From: Rhizobium vallis
Lineage (GTDB): Bacteria > Pseudomonadota > Alphaproteobacteria > Rhizobiales > Rhizobiaceae
DNA length: 64,000 bases
Assembly: GCF_003985155.1 (NCBI RefSeq)
Contig: NZ_ML133686.1
Coordinates: forward strand, 466,001-530,000
Direction: 5' to 3'
The position numbers and the translations under genes are program-made. The notes beneath the pieces were generated by a model that was not told the origin of the DNA, did no database searches, and saw only the letters and a list, made by a program, of their open reading frames with translations. Shown one piece after another: positions 51,382 to 61,008 of the stretch. The number at the start of each line of letters is the position of its first letter. Within the stretch, counting starts at the first letter, position 1.

Positions 51382-53469
51382 ATGATGAATTTCCGCAAAA
51401 CTGGCATTCTTGCCGGACTGGCGCTCGGCGTCTCGGTCCTGGCACTGAATGCATACGCTTCCGAAGCGACCGTTCCGCCGGTGCCGGCGGAATTCCCCGC
51501 CGAAGGCAAGATCAAATATGTGGCGCGTGACTCCATCCTGGAGTTCAAGGCGCTGCCCGAATATCACGAGCCCGACTGGGTCACGAAGAATTTCGTCGCC
51601 GCCGGCAAGCTGCCGCCGGTCAAGGACCGGCTGCCGAAGGAGCCGATGGTCTTCAAGACAGGCAATATGCCTGACGGCATCGGCGTCTACGGCGATACGA
51701 TGCGCCACGTCATCGGCGGCCGGCCCGAAGGCTGGAACTACGGCGCCGGCCAGACGCAGGGCTGGGGTGGCATCGATATCGGCCTCTCCGAATGCCTGAC
51801 GCGCACCGCGCCGCTGTTCCAGGTGGAAGCCAAGGACACCGAGCCGCTGCCGAACCTTGCCAAGAGCTGGGATTGGTCTGCGGACGGCCATAAGCTGACC
51901 ATGCATCTGGTCGAAGGCGCCAAGTGGTCCGACGGCGCGCCGTTCAACGCCGACGACATCATGTTCTACTGGGATGACGAAGTCATCGACCCGAACGTCT
52001 CGCCGCTCGGCGGCGGCGCATCGCCGGAAGCCTTCGGCGCCGGCACAACGCTGAAGAAGATCGACGACTACACGGTCGAATGGACCTTCAAGGAGGCCTT
52101 CCCGAAGCAATATCTCTACACGATGTCCTACCCGAACTTCTGCCCGGGTCCATCGCATATCCTGAAGCCACAGCATCCGAAATATTCGAAGAACACCTAC
52201 GACCAGTTCAAGAACGCCTTCCCGCCGGAATTCATGAACATGCCTGTTATGGGCGCCTGGGTGCCTGTGGAATATCGCTCCGACGACATCATCGTCATGC
52301 GGCGCAATCCTTACTACTGGAAGGTCGACGAGAAGGGCAACCAGCTGCCTTATCTCAACGAGCTGCACTACAAGCTCTCGACTTGGGCCGACCGCGACGT
52401 TCAGGCTGTTGCGGGTTCTGCCGACATCTCGAACCTCGAGCAGCCGGAAAACTTCGTTGCGTCGCTGAAGCGTGCCGCCGAGAAGACGGCGCCCGCCCGC
52501 CTTGCTTTCGGTCCGCGCCTCATCGGCTATAACTTGCGCATGAACTTCTCCGCCAATGGCTGGGGCAACCCGGACGAGCGCGGTCAGGCGATCCGCGAGC
52601 TGAACCGCAACGAGGACTTCCGCAAGGCCGTCACCATGGCGCTCGATCGCAAGGCGATCGGCGACTCGCTGGTCAAGGGACCGTTTACCGCGATCTATGC
52701 GGGCGGGCTCTCCTCGGGCACCAGCTTCTACGACCGCAACTCGACTGTCTACTATCCCTTTGATCTCGCCGGCGCCAAGGCGGAACTCGCCAAAGCCGGC
52801 CTCAAGGATACGGATGGCGACGGCATCGTGAACTTCCCGGCCGGCACGCTTGGCGGCAAGAATGTCGAAATCGTCATGCTGATCACCAATCAGTACACGA
52901 CCGACAAGAGCCTTGCCGAAGGTGTCGTCGCCCAGATGGAAAAGCTCGGTCTGAAGATCGTCATCAATGGGCTCGACGGTACGAAGCGTGACGATGCCCA
53001 TTATTCCGGCCGCTGGGATTGGCTGATCCAGCGCAACACGACGGAACTGTCATCGGTGGTGCAGAATACCGAACAGCTTGCTCCTGTCGGTCCGCGCACC
53101 AGCTGGAACCATCGTGCCGGGAAGGATGACAAACTAGATCTGATGCCCTTCGAAACGGAGCTTGTCGACGTGGTCAACAAGTTCACGACGAGCCAGAGCA
53201 ATGAGGAGCGCGTCAATCTGATGAAGCAGTATCAGAAGATCTCGACGGAGCACGTCAACACCGTCGGTCTGACGGAATATCCGGGAGCGCTGATCATCAA
53301 CAAGCGGTTCTCGAACGTCCCGCAGGGCACGCCGATCTTCATGTTCAACTGGGCTGAAGATTCCGTGATCCGCGAACGCCTGTGGGTGGCCGCCGACAAG
53401 CAGGGCAAATACGAGCTGTTCCCCGAACAGCTGCCCGGTAAGCCCGGCGACAAGGGTCCGATAAACTAA
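51382..53469 (+). CDS. agpA: Alpha-galactoside ABC transporter, periplasmic binding protein
   Basis: The 695-residue protein is a large family-5 binding protein (peptide/nickel/galactoside type). A signal peptide of about 26 residues ends NAYA. The mature part has TEPLPNLAKSWDWSADGHKL, AKWSDGAPFNADDIMFYWDD and LNRNEDFRKAVTMALDRKAI, which are standard. It should bind melibiose or raffinose in the periplasm. ATG 51382 or 51385 is possible. It lies 121 bases after agaL1, and a strong hairpin lies between its stop and agpB, a usual device to keep binding-protein mRNA in excess. Confidence 0.9.
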   Translation: MMNFRKTGILAGLALGVSVLALNAYASEATVPPVPAEFPAEGKIKYVARDSILEFKALPEYHEPDWVTKNFVAAGKLPPVKDRLPKEPMVFKTGNMPDGIGVYGDTMRHVIGGRPEGWNYGAGQTQGWGGIDIGLSECLTRTAPLFQVEAKDTEPLPNLAKSWDWSADGHKLTMHLVEGAKWSDGAPFNADDIMFYWDDEVIDPNVSPLGGGASPEAFGAGTTLKKIDDYTVEWTFKEAFPKQYLYTMSYPNFCPGPSHILKPQHPKYSKNTYDQFKNAFPPEFMNMPVMGAWVPVEYRSDDIIVMRRNPYYWKVDEKGNQLPYLNELHYKLSTWADRDVQAVAGSADISNLEQPENFVASLKRAAEKTAPARLAFGPRLIGYNLRMNFSANGWGNPDERGQAIRELNRNEDFRKAVTMALDRKAIGDSLVKGPFTAIYAGGLSSGTSFYDRNSTVYYPFDLAGAKAELAKAGLKDTDGDGIVNFPAGTLGGKNVEIVMLITNQYTTDKSLAEGVVAQMEKLGLKIVINGLDGTKRDDAHYSGRWDWLIQRNTTELSSVVQNTEQLAPVGPRTSWNHRAGKDDKLDLMPFETELVDVVNKFTTSQSNEERVNLMKQYQKISTEHVNTVGLTEYPGALIINKRFSNVPQGTPIFMFNWAEDSVIRERLWVAADKQGKYELFPEQLPGKPGDKGPIN

Positions 53470-53493
53470 GCTCCTCCCAGCTGAAGTGAGCCT

Positions 53494-53520
53494 CAGGCCG
53501 CGCGTGCCGCGCGCGGCCTG
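53494..53520 (+). promoter_or_regulatory. Intercistronic stem-loop between agpA and agpB
   Basis: CAGGCCGCGCG (53494-53504) pairs with CGCGCGGCCTG (53510-53520) over a 5-base loop, with no T-run. It probably stabilises the agpA message and reduces read-through into the permease genes. Confidence 0.7.
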
Positions 53521-53585
53521 ATATGACCAACAAGCCGGCCGCGCTGACAAGGAGCGACTGGCGGTAAGGAGAAGCGAGCCGTCCG

Positions 53586-54593
53586 ATGTTACGATTCCTG
53601 CTCGTGCGCATAGCCTCCGCGATCCCCGTTCTCTTCATCCTGAGCGTGGTGACTTTCGCGATCATCCAGGCCCCGCCCGGCGATTACGCCGATTATATAA
53701 GATCCCAGCTGATCAACCAGGGCGGTGCGTCCTACGCTCAGGCCGATGCGCAGGCGCAGGCCTACCGGGCCGAACACGGCCTCGATAAGCCGATGGTCGT
53801 CCAATACGTCAACTGGATCGGTGGAATCGTGACGCGCGGCGATTTCGGCTACAGCATGTTTTACAACAAGCCGGTCGCCGACGTGGTCGCAGAGCGGCTG
53901 CCGCGCACGCTGCTTCTGGCGCTCGTCTGCCATATCTTCGCCTCGGTGCTCGGCATCGGCTTCGGCATCTGGGCGGCGACGCGCCAGTACAGCTGGATCG
54001 ACAGCACGCTTTCGGCGATTTCCTTCCTCGGCATGACGGTGCCGCGCTTCCTGATGGCGCTAATCATCGTCTATCTCCTAGTCTTCCAGTTCAACGTTTC
54101 CGAGATCGGCAGCTTCTTCTCGCCGCAATATGGCGGGGCGCCATGGTCGTGGGCGAAATTCGCAGATCTCGTCCACCATGTCTGGCCTGTTGTGGCGATC
54201 GCCACTTTCGGCGGGCTCGCCTACAATATGCGCGTCATGCGCGGCAATCTGCTCGATACTTTGAATGCCCAATATGTCGAGACGGCAAAGGCCAAGGGAC
54301 TTTCCGGCGGCGCGGTGGTGATGCGCCATGCGGTGCCGAACGCGCTGCATCCGCTTGTCATGTACCAGGGCGTCGTGCTGCCTTACATGCTGACCGGCGA
54401 GATCGAAACCGCCATCATCTTCGCACTGCCGACCGTCGGCCCGGCGATCGTCGGCTCGATGGCGGTCGGCGACGTCTATGTCACCGCCACTTTCATGATG
54501 GTGCTGTCGGCGACACTGATCGTCGGCAATATCATCGCCGACATGCTGCTGGCCCTGCTCGATCCGCGCGTGCGTCAGTTCGGAGGAGCCTGA
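53586..54593 (+). CDS. agpB: Alpha-galactoside ABC transporter permease
   Basis: The 335-residue integral membrane protein belongs to the DppB/OppB group: first helix (LVRIASAIPVLFILSVVTFAII), a long periplasmic loop, then helices carrying the EAA loop (YVETAKAKGLSGGAVVMRHAVPNAL near residue 235). It is half of the transport channel. Its ATG at 53586 lies 116 bases after agpA; the agpC gene starts one base after its stop. Confidence 0.92.
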   Translation: MLRFLLVRIASAIPVLFILSVVTFAIIQAPPGDYADYIRSQLINQGGASYAQADAQAQAYRAEHGLDKPMVVQYVNWIGGIVTRGDFGYSMFYNKPVADVVAERLPRTLLLALVCHIFASVLGIGFGIWAATRQYSWIDSTLSAISFLGMTVPRFLMALIIVYLLVFQFNVSEIGSFFSPQYGGAPWSWAKFADLVHHVWPVVAIATFGGLAYNMRVMRGNLLDTLNAQYVETAKAKGLSGGAVVMRHAVPNALHPLVMYQGVVLPYMLTGEIETAIIFALPTVGPAIVGSMAVGDVYVTATFMMVLSATLIVGNIIADMLLALLDPRVRQFGGA

Positions 54594-54594
54594 A

Positions 54595-55731
54595 ATGCTT
54601 GCTTTTGACTCTTCCGCTACACCGCCGACAACCGAACCCGCGATCAAGAAGCCGTCGCATGGCAGCGAGAGCTATCTGGCGCTCGTCTGGCGCCGACTGA
54701 GGCGCTCCTGGACCGGCATGGCCGGGCTCGTGCTCGTCGGGCTCCTGATCCTCATGGCGATCTTTGCCGATTTCTTCGCGCCGATGGACCCGAAGGCGAC
54801 CGATGTCGGTTTCGCGCCGCCGCAGATCATGAGCTTCCACGACAAGGACGGGGGCTTCGTTTTCCAGCCGCGCGTCTATGCGCTGTCCGATTCCGAAGAG
54901 CTCGATCCGGTCACCTTCCAGCCGATCGTCGGCATGGATTATGACAACCCGCGGCTGCTCGGCTTCTTCGTCAAGGGCGCTGAATACAACCTTCTCGGTC
55001 TGATCCCGGCCAACCGCCACTTCTTCGGCTCGACCGACGGCCAGCCGGTCCATTTCCTCGGCACTGACAAGTTCGGCCGTGACGTGCTGTCGCGCGCCAT
55101 CATCGGCTCGCGCATCTCGCTGACGATCGCCCTGACTGTGGTCTTCATCGTCACCATTATCGGCACGACGGTCGGCATGGTCTCGGGCTATTTCGGCGGG
55201 AGCTTCGATGTCTGGGTGCAGCGCTTCGTCGAACTGGTGCTCGCCTTCCCACAGCTGCCGCTCTATCTGGCGCTGACCTCGCTGATCCCGGTGACTGCAC
55301 CGACCAACGTCTTCCTCGCCTTCGTCATCGCCGTCATGTCGGCGCTCGGCTGGGCGCAGATGTCGCGCGAGGTGCGCGGCAAGACCCTGGCGCTCGCCCG
55401 CATCGATTATGTCAGGGCGGCCATGGCCGTCGGCGCCACCGACACGCGCATCATCCTGCAGCATATCTTTCCGAACGTGATGAGCCACGTCATCGTCGCG
55501 GTGACGCTCGCCATACCAAGTGTCGTGCTGCTGGAATCCTTCCTCGGTTTCTTGGGCTTTGCCGTCAAGCCGCCGCTGATTTCCTGGGGACTGATGCTGC
55601 AGGACACGGCGACCTATTCGGTCATCGGCTCTTATCCCTGGATTCTCTCTCCCGTTGCCTTCGTGCTCGTCACCGTCTTCGCCTTCAATGCGCTGGGTGA
55701 CGGACTGCGCGATGCGGTCGATCCTTATTGA
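54595..55731 (+). CDS. agpC: Alpha-galactoside ABC transporter permease
   Basis: The 378-residue DppC-type permease begins with a polar 35-residue tail, then helix LVGLLILMAIFADFFAPMDP and a periplasmic stretch of about 100 residues, unusual in length but standard for agp-type permeases, followed by helices and the EAA loop (VRAAMAVGATDTRIILQHIFP). It forms the second channel subunit. It starts one base after the agpB stop and ends ten bases before the ATPase gene. Confidence 0.92.
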   Translation: MLAFDSSATPPTTEPAIKKPSHGSESYLALVWRRLRRSWTGMAGLVLVGLLILMAIFADFFAPMDPKATDVGFAPPQIMSFHDKDGGFVFQPRVYALSDSEELDPVTFQPIVGMDYDNPRLLGFFVKGAEYNLLGLIPANRHFFGSTDGQPVHFLGTDKFGRDVLSRAIIGSRISLTIALTVVFIVTIIGTTVGMVSGYFGGSFDVWVQRFVELVLAFPQLPLYLALTSLIPVTAPTNVFLAFVIAVMSALGWAQMSREVRGKTLALARIDYVRAAMAVGATDTRIILQHIFPNVMSHVIVAVTLAIPSVVLLESFLGFLGFAVKPPLISWGLMLQDTATYSVIGSYPWILSPVAFVLVTVFAFNALGDGLRDAVDPY

Positions 55732-55741
55732 GGTGATTGAT

Positions 55742-57409
55742 ATGGCTCTTGCACTGGTCAATTCCTTCGCCCCGCCCGTCCGCCACGACCACGACGGCCG
55801 CTCGGAAACGCCTATTATCGACGCCCGCAACGTCGCTGTGAATTTCAAGGTCGAGGACGGCATGGTCGAAGCCGTCAAGGACGTCTCCTTCCAGCTCTAT
55901 CGCGGTGAGACGATCGCGATCGTCGGCGAGTCCGGCTCCGGCAAATCGGTGACGGCCCGTACGGTGATGGGGCTCTTGTCGAAGCGCGCCGTGGTTTCCG
56001 ACAAATCCACGGTCGCCTATGACGGCAACAACATCCTGAAATTCTCCGAGCGGGCGCGTCGCAAGCTGCGCGGCGACCGCATCTCGATGATCTTCCAGGA
56101 ACCGATGAGTTCGCTGAACCCGATCTATACGATCGGCAGCCAGATCGTCGAGGCGATCCGCGTGCATCGCCGGATCAGCAAAAGGGATGCGCAAAAGCGC
56201 GCGCTCGAACTGCTCGAACATGTGCAGATCCCCGATCCCGCCGCGCGGCTCATGCAATATCCGCATCAGCTTTCCGGCGGTCAGCGCCAGCGCGTGATGA
56301 TCGCCATGGCGCTCGCCAACGATCCCGACGTGCTGATCGCCGACGAGCCGACGACGGCGCTCGACGTCACCGTGCAGGCGCAGATCCTCAATCTGATCCG
56401 CAACCTGCAGAAAGAGCTGGGGATGGCCGTCATCCTCATCACCCACGACCTCACAGTCGTGCGGCAGTTCTCGGATTACGTCTATGTGATGCAGCACGGC
56501 GAAGTGCGCGAACACAACACCACCGAAGCGCTGTTTGCCAATCCGCAGCACGCCTATACGAGGCACCTGCTCGCCTCCGAACCGCGCGGCCAGGCCAATC
56601 CGCTGCCGGAGGGATCGGATGTCATCCTGGATGCCAAGGGCGTGCGTGTCGCTTTCATGCTGCGCCATGGCACCTTTCTCAAGCCGGCGATGCGTGAGCT
56701 TGTCGCCGTCGACAGCCTCGACCTGACGCTGCGCCGTCACGAGACGCTCGGCCTCGTCGGCGAATCCGGCTCCGGCAAGACGACGTTCGGCCAGGCGATC
56801 CTGCGACTGAACAATGCCCAGAACGGCGAGATCTATTTCGACCGTCAGCCGATCCATGGCCTTTCCCGAGCTGAGATGCGGCCACTGCGCGCCCGCATGC
56901 AGGTGGTGTTCCAGGATCCGTTCTCATCGCTCAACCCGCGCATGACGATTGGCCAGATCATCGACGAAGGCCTCGTTGTCAACAAGCTGGGCGCGACCAG
57001 GAGCGAACGGCAGGACCGGGTGCGCGAAGCGCTCATTGCCGCCGGCATGCCCGGCAATATCCTGTCGCGCTTCCCGCATGAATTTTCCGGCGGCCAGCGC
57101 CAGCGTATCGCGATTGCCCGTGCCATCGCGCTGGAGCCGGAATTCATCCTGCTCGACGAGCCGACATCGGCGCTCGATCTTTCCGTCCAGGCGCAGATCA
57201 TCGAACTCCTGCGCAAGCTGCAGGACGAGCGGGGCCTGAGCTATCTCTTCATCTCCCACGACCTCAAGGTCGTCAGGGCGCTCTGCCATCGGGTCATCGT
57301 CATGCAGCATGGCAAGATCGTCGAAGAGGGACCTGTCAACGAAGTTCTATCCAATCCCAAGACCGCCTACACCGAACGGCTCGTCAAAGCCGCTTTCGAG
57401 GTAGCGTGA
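55742..57409 (+). CDS. agpD: Alpha-galactoside ABC transporter, duplicated ATP-binding protein
   Basis: The 555-residue protein is two ABC domains in tandem. The first has GESGSGKSV near residue 63 and [15 protein letters not shown] near residue 178; the second has GESGSGKTT near residue 340 and [15 protein letters not shown] near residue 450, each with a Walker B ([26 protein letters not shown]). Such double ATPases (DppD+DppF fused) energise opp-type importers. The start is ATG 55742; upstream codons overlap agpC and have no homology. Confidence 0.93.
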   Translation: MALALVNSFAPPVRHDHDGRSETPIIDARNVAVNFKVEDGMVEAVKDVSFQLYRGETIAIVGESGSGKSVTARTVMGLLSKRAVVSDKSTVAYDGNNILKFSERARRKLRGDRISMIFQEPMSSLNPIYTIGSQIVEAIRVHRRISKRDAQKRALELLEHVQIPDPAARLMQYPHQLSGGQRQRVMIAMALANDPDVLIADEPTTALDVTVQAQILNLIRNLQKELGMAVILITHDLTVVRQFSDYVYVMQHGEVREHNTTEALFANPQHAYTRHLLASEPRGQANPLPEGSDVILDAKGVRVAFMLRHGTFLKPAMRELVAVDSLDLTLRRHETLGLVGESGSGKTTFGQAILRLNNAQNGEIYFDRQPIHGLSRAEMRPLRARMQVVFQDPFSSLNPRMTIGQIIDEGLVVNKLGATRSERQDRVREALIAAGMPGNILSRFPHEFSGGQRQRIAIARAIALEPEFILLDEPTSALDLSVQAQIIELLRKLQDERGLSYLFISHDLKVVRALCHRVIVMQHGKIVEEGPVNEVLSNPKTAYTERLVKAAFEVA

Positions 57410-57431
57410 ACGCCGAATGCCGGAGGTTATT

Positions 57432-58802
57432 ATGGCAGCAAATCCCAAAATCACGTTCATCGGAGCTGGCTCCACCGTCTTCATGAAGAATATCGTCGGC
57501 GACGTGTTGCAGCGTCCGGCCCTGTCGGGTGCGACCATCGCCCTGATGGATCTCAATCCGCAGCGGCTGGAAGAAAGCGCCGTCGTCGTCAACAAGCTGA
57601 TCTCGACGCTCGGCGTCAAGGCGAAGGCCGAGACCTATTCCGACCAGCGCAAGGCGCTTGCGGGCGCCGATTTCGTCGTCGTCGCTTTCCAGATCGGCGG
57701 CTATGAGCCCTGCACGGTCACCGATTTCGAGGTGCCGAAGAAATACGGGCTGCGCCAGACGATCGCCGACACACTCGGCGTCGGCGGCATCATGCGCGGG
57801 CTTCGCACCGTGCCGCATCTCTGGAAGGTCTGTGAGGACATGCTCGCCGTCTGCCCCGAGGCGATCATGCTGCAATATGTCAACCCGATGGCGATCAACA
57901 CCTGGGCGATATCAGAGAAATACCCCACGATTCGCCAGGTCGGCCTCTGCCATTCGGTGCAGGGCACGGCGATGGAACTGGCCCACGACCTCGACATTCC
58001 CTACGAGGAAATCCGCTACCGCGCCGCCGGCATCAACCACATGGCCTTCTATCTCAAGTTCGAGCATCGCCAGCCTGATGGTTCCTACAAGAACCTTTAT
58101 CCGGATCTCGTGCGCGGCTATCGGGAGGGCAGGGCGCCAAAGCCCGGCTGGAACCCGCGCTGCCCGAACAAGGTGCGCTACGAGATGCTGACCCGGCTTG
58201 GCTATTTCGTCACCGAAAGCTCCGAGCATTTCGCCGAATACACGCCGTATTTCATCAAGGAAGGCCGCGAGGACCTGATCGAGAAATTCGGCATTCCGCT
58301 CGATGAATATCCGAAGCGCTGCATCGAGCAGATCGAGCGCTGGAAGGGGCAGGCGGAAGCCTATCGCACCGCCGACAAGATCGAGGTCGAGCCGTCGAAG
58401 GAATATGCCTCCTCGATCATCAACTCGGTCTGGACCGGCGAGCCCTCGGTGATCTACGGCAATGTCCGCAACAATGGCTGCATCACCTCGCTGCCCTATA
58501 ATTGCGCCGCCGAAGTGCCCTGCCTCGTCGACGCTTCCGGCATCCAGCCGACCTTCATCGGCGATCTGCCGCCGCAACTCACCGCTCTGATCCGCACCAA
58601 TATCAACGTGCAGGAACTGACGGTGCAGGCGCTGATGACTGAGAACCGCGAGCACATCTATCACGCCGCGATGATGGACCCGCATACGGCAGCCGAACTC
58701 GACCTCGACCAGATCTGGTCGCTGGTCGACGATCTGCTCGCCACCCACGGCGACTGGCTGCCCGAATGGGCGCGCACCAGCCGCAAGGTTCAGGCTGCCT
58801 GA
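57432..58802 (+). CDS. agaL2: Alpha-galactosidase, glycoside hydrolase family 4 (AgaL2)
   Basis: The 456-residue GH4 enzyme is a paralogue of AgaL1: TFIGAGSTVFMKNIVGDVL near the start, metal/substrate residues QYVNPMAINTWA near residue 145 and GLCHSVQGT near residue 170, then AAGINHMAFYL. It probably acts on a different alpha-galactoside or linkage. ATG 57432 is used, with GGAGG six bases upstream; an in-frame ATG at 57417 lacks one. It is the last gene of the operon and is followed by a strong terminator. Confidence 0.87.
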   Translation: MAANPKITFIGAGSTVFMKNIVGDVLQRPALSGATIALMDLNPQRLEESAVVVNKLISTLGVKAKAETYSDQRKALAGADFVVVAFQIGGYEPCTVTDFEVPKKYGLRQTIADTLGVGGIMRGLRTVPHLWKVCEDMLAVCPEAIMLQYVNPMAINTWAISEKYPTIRQVGLCHSVQGTAMELAHDLDIPYEEIRYRAAGINHMAFYLKFEHRQPDGSYKNLYPDLVRGYREGRAPKPGWNPRCPNKVRYEMLTRLGYFVTESSEHFAEYTPYFIKEGREDLIEKFGIPLDEYPKRCIEQIERWKGQAEAYRTADKIEVEPSKEYASSIINSVWTGEPSVIYGNVRNNGCITSLPYNCAAEVPCLVDASGIQPTFIGDLPPQLTALIRTNINVQELTVQALMTENREHIYHAAMMDPHTAAELDLDQIWSLVDDLLATHGDWLPEWARTSRKVQAA

Positions 58803-58831
58803 TCCTCTCTCCCGGATTGGGCGTCAAAGAG

Positions 58832-58861
58832 CCCCGCGGTCGCAACAACCGCGGGGTTTTT
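58832..58861 (+). terminator. Terminator of the agp operon
   Basis: CCCCGCGGT (58832-58840) pairs perfectly with ACCGCGGGG (58848-58856), followed by TTTTT (58857-58861). On the opposite strand the stem is followed by CTCTTT, so it may also help stop the minus-strand YcaO operon. Confidence 0.92.
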
Positions 58862-58920
58862 CGTGCGTGAAGCCCGTTGTAGGACACCACGTTTCATGCG
58901 CGAGAATTGCTTCGTCGGCG

Positions 58921-59223
58921 TTACGCTGGCTTCGGAAATTCAAATTGCTGACCGCTTTTTAGGATCGGGTATTTCACTGTCGGGGTATCCTTCACCGTTC
59001 GTCCCGATTCCGTGATAATGGTAAATGTTGCTGTTACCGTGATCAGACCGGGCGGTGCACTCTTCTTGTCTTCCCGGACAGAGAATTTGTACTCGTCATT
59101 TTTATTGCCATCTCGACCGCTGATTTTCCCGTTCTTGTCCACACACAGACTTGAAGCATACTCGTCAAAGATCGATAGCTGCTCGTAGTCGTCCAGTATT
59201 TTTACGCTGACCTCGAATGCCAT
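58921..59223 (-). CDS. Small protein of unknown function, last gene of the YcaO/TfuA cluster
   Basis: The 100-residue protein starts at ATG 59223 with GAGAG upstream. It looks beta-rich (KFSVREDKKSAPPGLITVT, TFTIITESGRTVKD, TPTVKYPILKSG) with one Cys (SLCVDKNGKIS) and no signal peptide. No family is recognised. As the last gene of a YcaO operon it is a candidate substrate or helper, but it lacks a leader/core layout, so neither role can be proved. The AT content is visibly higher than in the neighbouring agp operon. Confidence 0.6.
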   Translation of the reverse strand: MAFEVSVKILDDYEQLSIFDEYASSLCVDKNGKISGRDGNKNDEYKFSVREDKKSAPPGLITVTATFTIITESGRTVKDTPTVKYPILKSGQQFEFPKPA

Positions 59224-59245
59224 GATGCTCTCCATCGATGCTGGA

Positions 59246-59725
59246 TTAATCGCGGGTAAGACGGCCGTCACGATGTGCCATCCTGAGGGTGATTGCGTAG
59301 GAAGTTGGAGATCGTTTTCCCGGTAGATTGGCGTCTAGTATGAGTGTCTTTGCGTCGCCGAAGTTTGTGCATATCTCAAGCAACATATCGGACGCACGGA
59401 TCCTCCACATCATATAGCCAAGATCATCAAATCCACATCCCACGGCGTCCCGGGGAGTGTCGCCTGTAACGAGAAATACCCGGTTTGAATCGAACCTGTA
59501 GCAATGCCCTTCGAAAGCATAGCCATAGGCTAAAACGATCGAATATTCTCCAGACGCACTTCCGACATCACCATGGAACAATTGCATTCGAAGATCGGTT
59601 TGGAATCCCTCTCCGATATCGAAGCGAGCATAATCGTTTCTGTCGTTGAGCTTGACGCCGTAAAGGATTAGGGCATCTGGTTCGTAGCGCTCTGTCGCTG
59701 GAGCGGGGACGCTTTCATTTATCAT
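59246..59725 (-). CDS. Protein of unknown function in the YcaO/TfuA cluster
   Basis: The 159-residue protein starts at ATG 59725, with GGAGG exactly upstream. It is mixed alpha/beta (ALILYGVKLNDRNDYARFDIG, LAYGYAFEGHCYRFDSNRVFL, DLGYMMWRIRASDMLLEICTNF) and has three cysteines, but no signal, membrane segment or known motif. It lies 22 bases before the 100-residue gene and 20 bases after the metalloprotease gene in the same operon. No function can be proposed from sequence. Confidence 0.65.
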   Translation of the reverse strand: MINESVPAPATERYEPDALILYGVKLNDRNDYARFDIGEGFQTDLRMQLFHGDVGSASGEYSIVLAYGYAFEGHCYRFDSNRVFLVTGDTPRDAVGCGFDDLGYMMWRIRASDMLLEICTNFGDAKTLILDANLPGKRSPTSYAITLRMAHRDGRLTRD

Positions 59726-59745
59726 CGATACCTCCCGTCGTCTGG

Positions 59746-60966
59746 TTAAAGAATTCCACGCCACCTCATGCAATCTTCAAGCTGGTCCATGTAAGCGACA
59801 CCCCGCCCCCGGCTGGCAGCTTCGAGGAAGGCTGCTGCTGCGACTTCAAACGTCAGGCTGTCCGGTTCGAGATATCTCCAGGAACGCACAACGGCTTCGC
59901 CCACGATGTCTCGTGCATCCTGTAGGGCGGCCTTCGTGGCGAAGTGCTTCAATTCATAGGATGCCTTCGGCGCTCGCAGGCCTTCTTCGATAAGCGCAGG
60001 CACCATTTGCCGGCGAAGATCGCTGAATTTCCTGGGATCGATGTCCGACGTTCCGCGTTCGAATTGCAGCGACTGGAAGACCTCGATCAGGCAATCGAAA
60101 AGGCCCGCCGCGAACGGCTTTGACTGGTCGTGAACATCGCTGCCGACATCACCGATGCGAAGCGAGTTATTAAACGATCGCAATTGCTTCTCGTCGCTGA
60201 GTTCGGAAAATTTGTCGAGTTCATTGTGCAAGAGCAGATTTCCGCCGGTGCGGCGAAGGAGCCGATCGAGAGCGGTGTCGAATTGCAGCAATCCCAGCAG
60301 CGATATGAAATCGGCGATAGCCTCATGGTAGGAAAAGAAATCGCTGTCACGTCCGTCGCCCTGGAGGATTCCGAGTTCGCTCAGCAGAATGAGGTGTCCC
60401 ATTTCGTGAGCAACGGCGTCGAAATTCAGCGCGAAACTTGATGCCGAGTTTCCCGGCTCGCTCTCACCCAGCTCCAGAAAGCCAAAGCCGGATTGTGCAT
60501 TCTCCCAATTGGGAATGCGAGGAACAATTTCCAATCGTTCCAGCGTTGGTTCGAAGAACCAGGGGATCGAGCGCCCGACATAGCTCTCACAAATATCGAG
60601 AACCCGGTGCGCGCAGGCAAAACTGTGCGTCGAAAGGAATGCCGGCGAACCAGGCCCGATATGATCGAAATGACCGTCGGCGCCAGGCTCTACAGGAGGC
60701 TGCAAAAGGCCGGAATACGGAGGGATGTATGGTGCGGCATAGGGAGACTTCGGTTCAACGGGGTTTGCCACATACATTCGGCTGTCCGACGGCCCAGCCA
60801 GGATCGGCCCCGCGGAAGCTCCAATCCACACCACTTCGGGCTTTTCATAGCCGGGGATGAAGGGTGGCTGGGGAAAGACAAGGAAACGCACTCCCAAGGG
60901 CTGCCCTGAAGCTGCCCCGCTGCCTGCGCCCTCCGGATGTGTGATGGCATCCAATGCTGCCCCCAC
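59746..60966 (-). CDS. Gluzincin-type metalloprotease-like protein of the YcaO/TfuA cluster
   Basis: The 406-residue protein contains AVAHEMGHLILL at residues 185-196, a zinc site HExxH (His187, Glu188, His191), and 24 residues later SYHEAIADFISLL, whose Glu215 is the third ligand, as in thermolysin/fungalysin-like gluzincins. No signal peptide or propeptide is seen, so it acts in the cytoplasm. In a RiPP context such a protease could cut a leader or process the modified product. The start is GTG 60966, with GGGAA upstream. It follows the TfuA gene by 42 bases. Confidence 0.72.
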   Translation of the reverse strand: MGAALDAITHPEGAGSGAASGQPLGVRFLVFPQPPFIPGYEKPEVVWIGASAGPILAGPSDSRMYVANPVEPKSPYAAPYIPPYSGLLQPPVEPGADGHFDHIGPGSPAFLSTHSFACAHRVLDICESYVGRSIPWFFEPTLERLEIVPRIPNWENAQSGFGFLELGESEPGNSASSFALNFDAVAHEMGHLILLSELGILQGDGRDSDFFSYHEAIADFISLLGLLQFDTALDRLLRRTGGNLLLHNELDKFSELSDEKQLRSFNNSLRIGDVGSDVHDQSKPFAAGLFDCLIEVFQSLQFERGTSDIDPRKFSDLRRQMVPALIEEGLRAPKASYELKHFATKAALQDARDIVGEAVVRSWRYLEPDSLTFEVAAAAFLEAASRGRGVAYMDQLEDCMRWRGIL

Positions 60967-61008
60967 CGCTCGTTTCCCACGCCAAGCGAATTTTCTAATA
61001 TACCAGTA

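Noticed and set aside
50953..53001. Long open frame (682 codons) on the minus strand
   Set aside because: It is antisense to agaL1 and agpA; its composition mirrors them.
54532..55878. Open frame (448 codons) on the minus strand
   Set aside because: It is antisense to agpC and rich in His, Asp and Arg, as shadow frames are.
58921..59223. Calling the 100-residue protein a RiPP precursor
   Set aside because: It has no leader/core split, no Cys/Ser/Thr-rich tail and reads as a folded beta-rich domain; it could still be a protein substrate but this is unproved.
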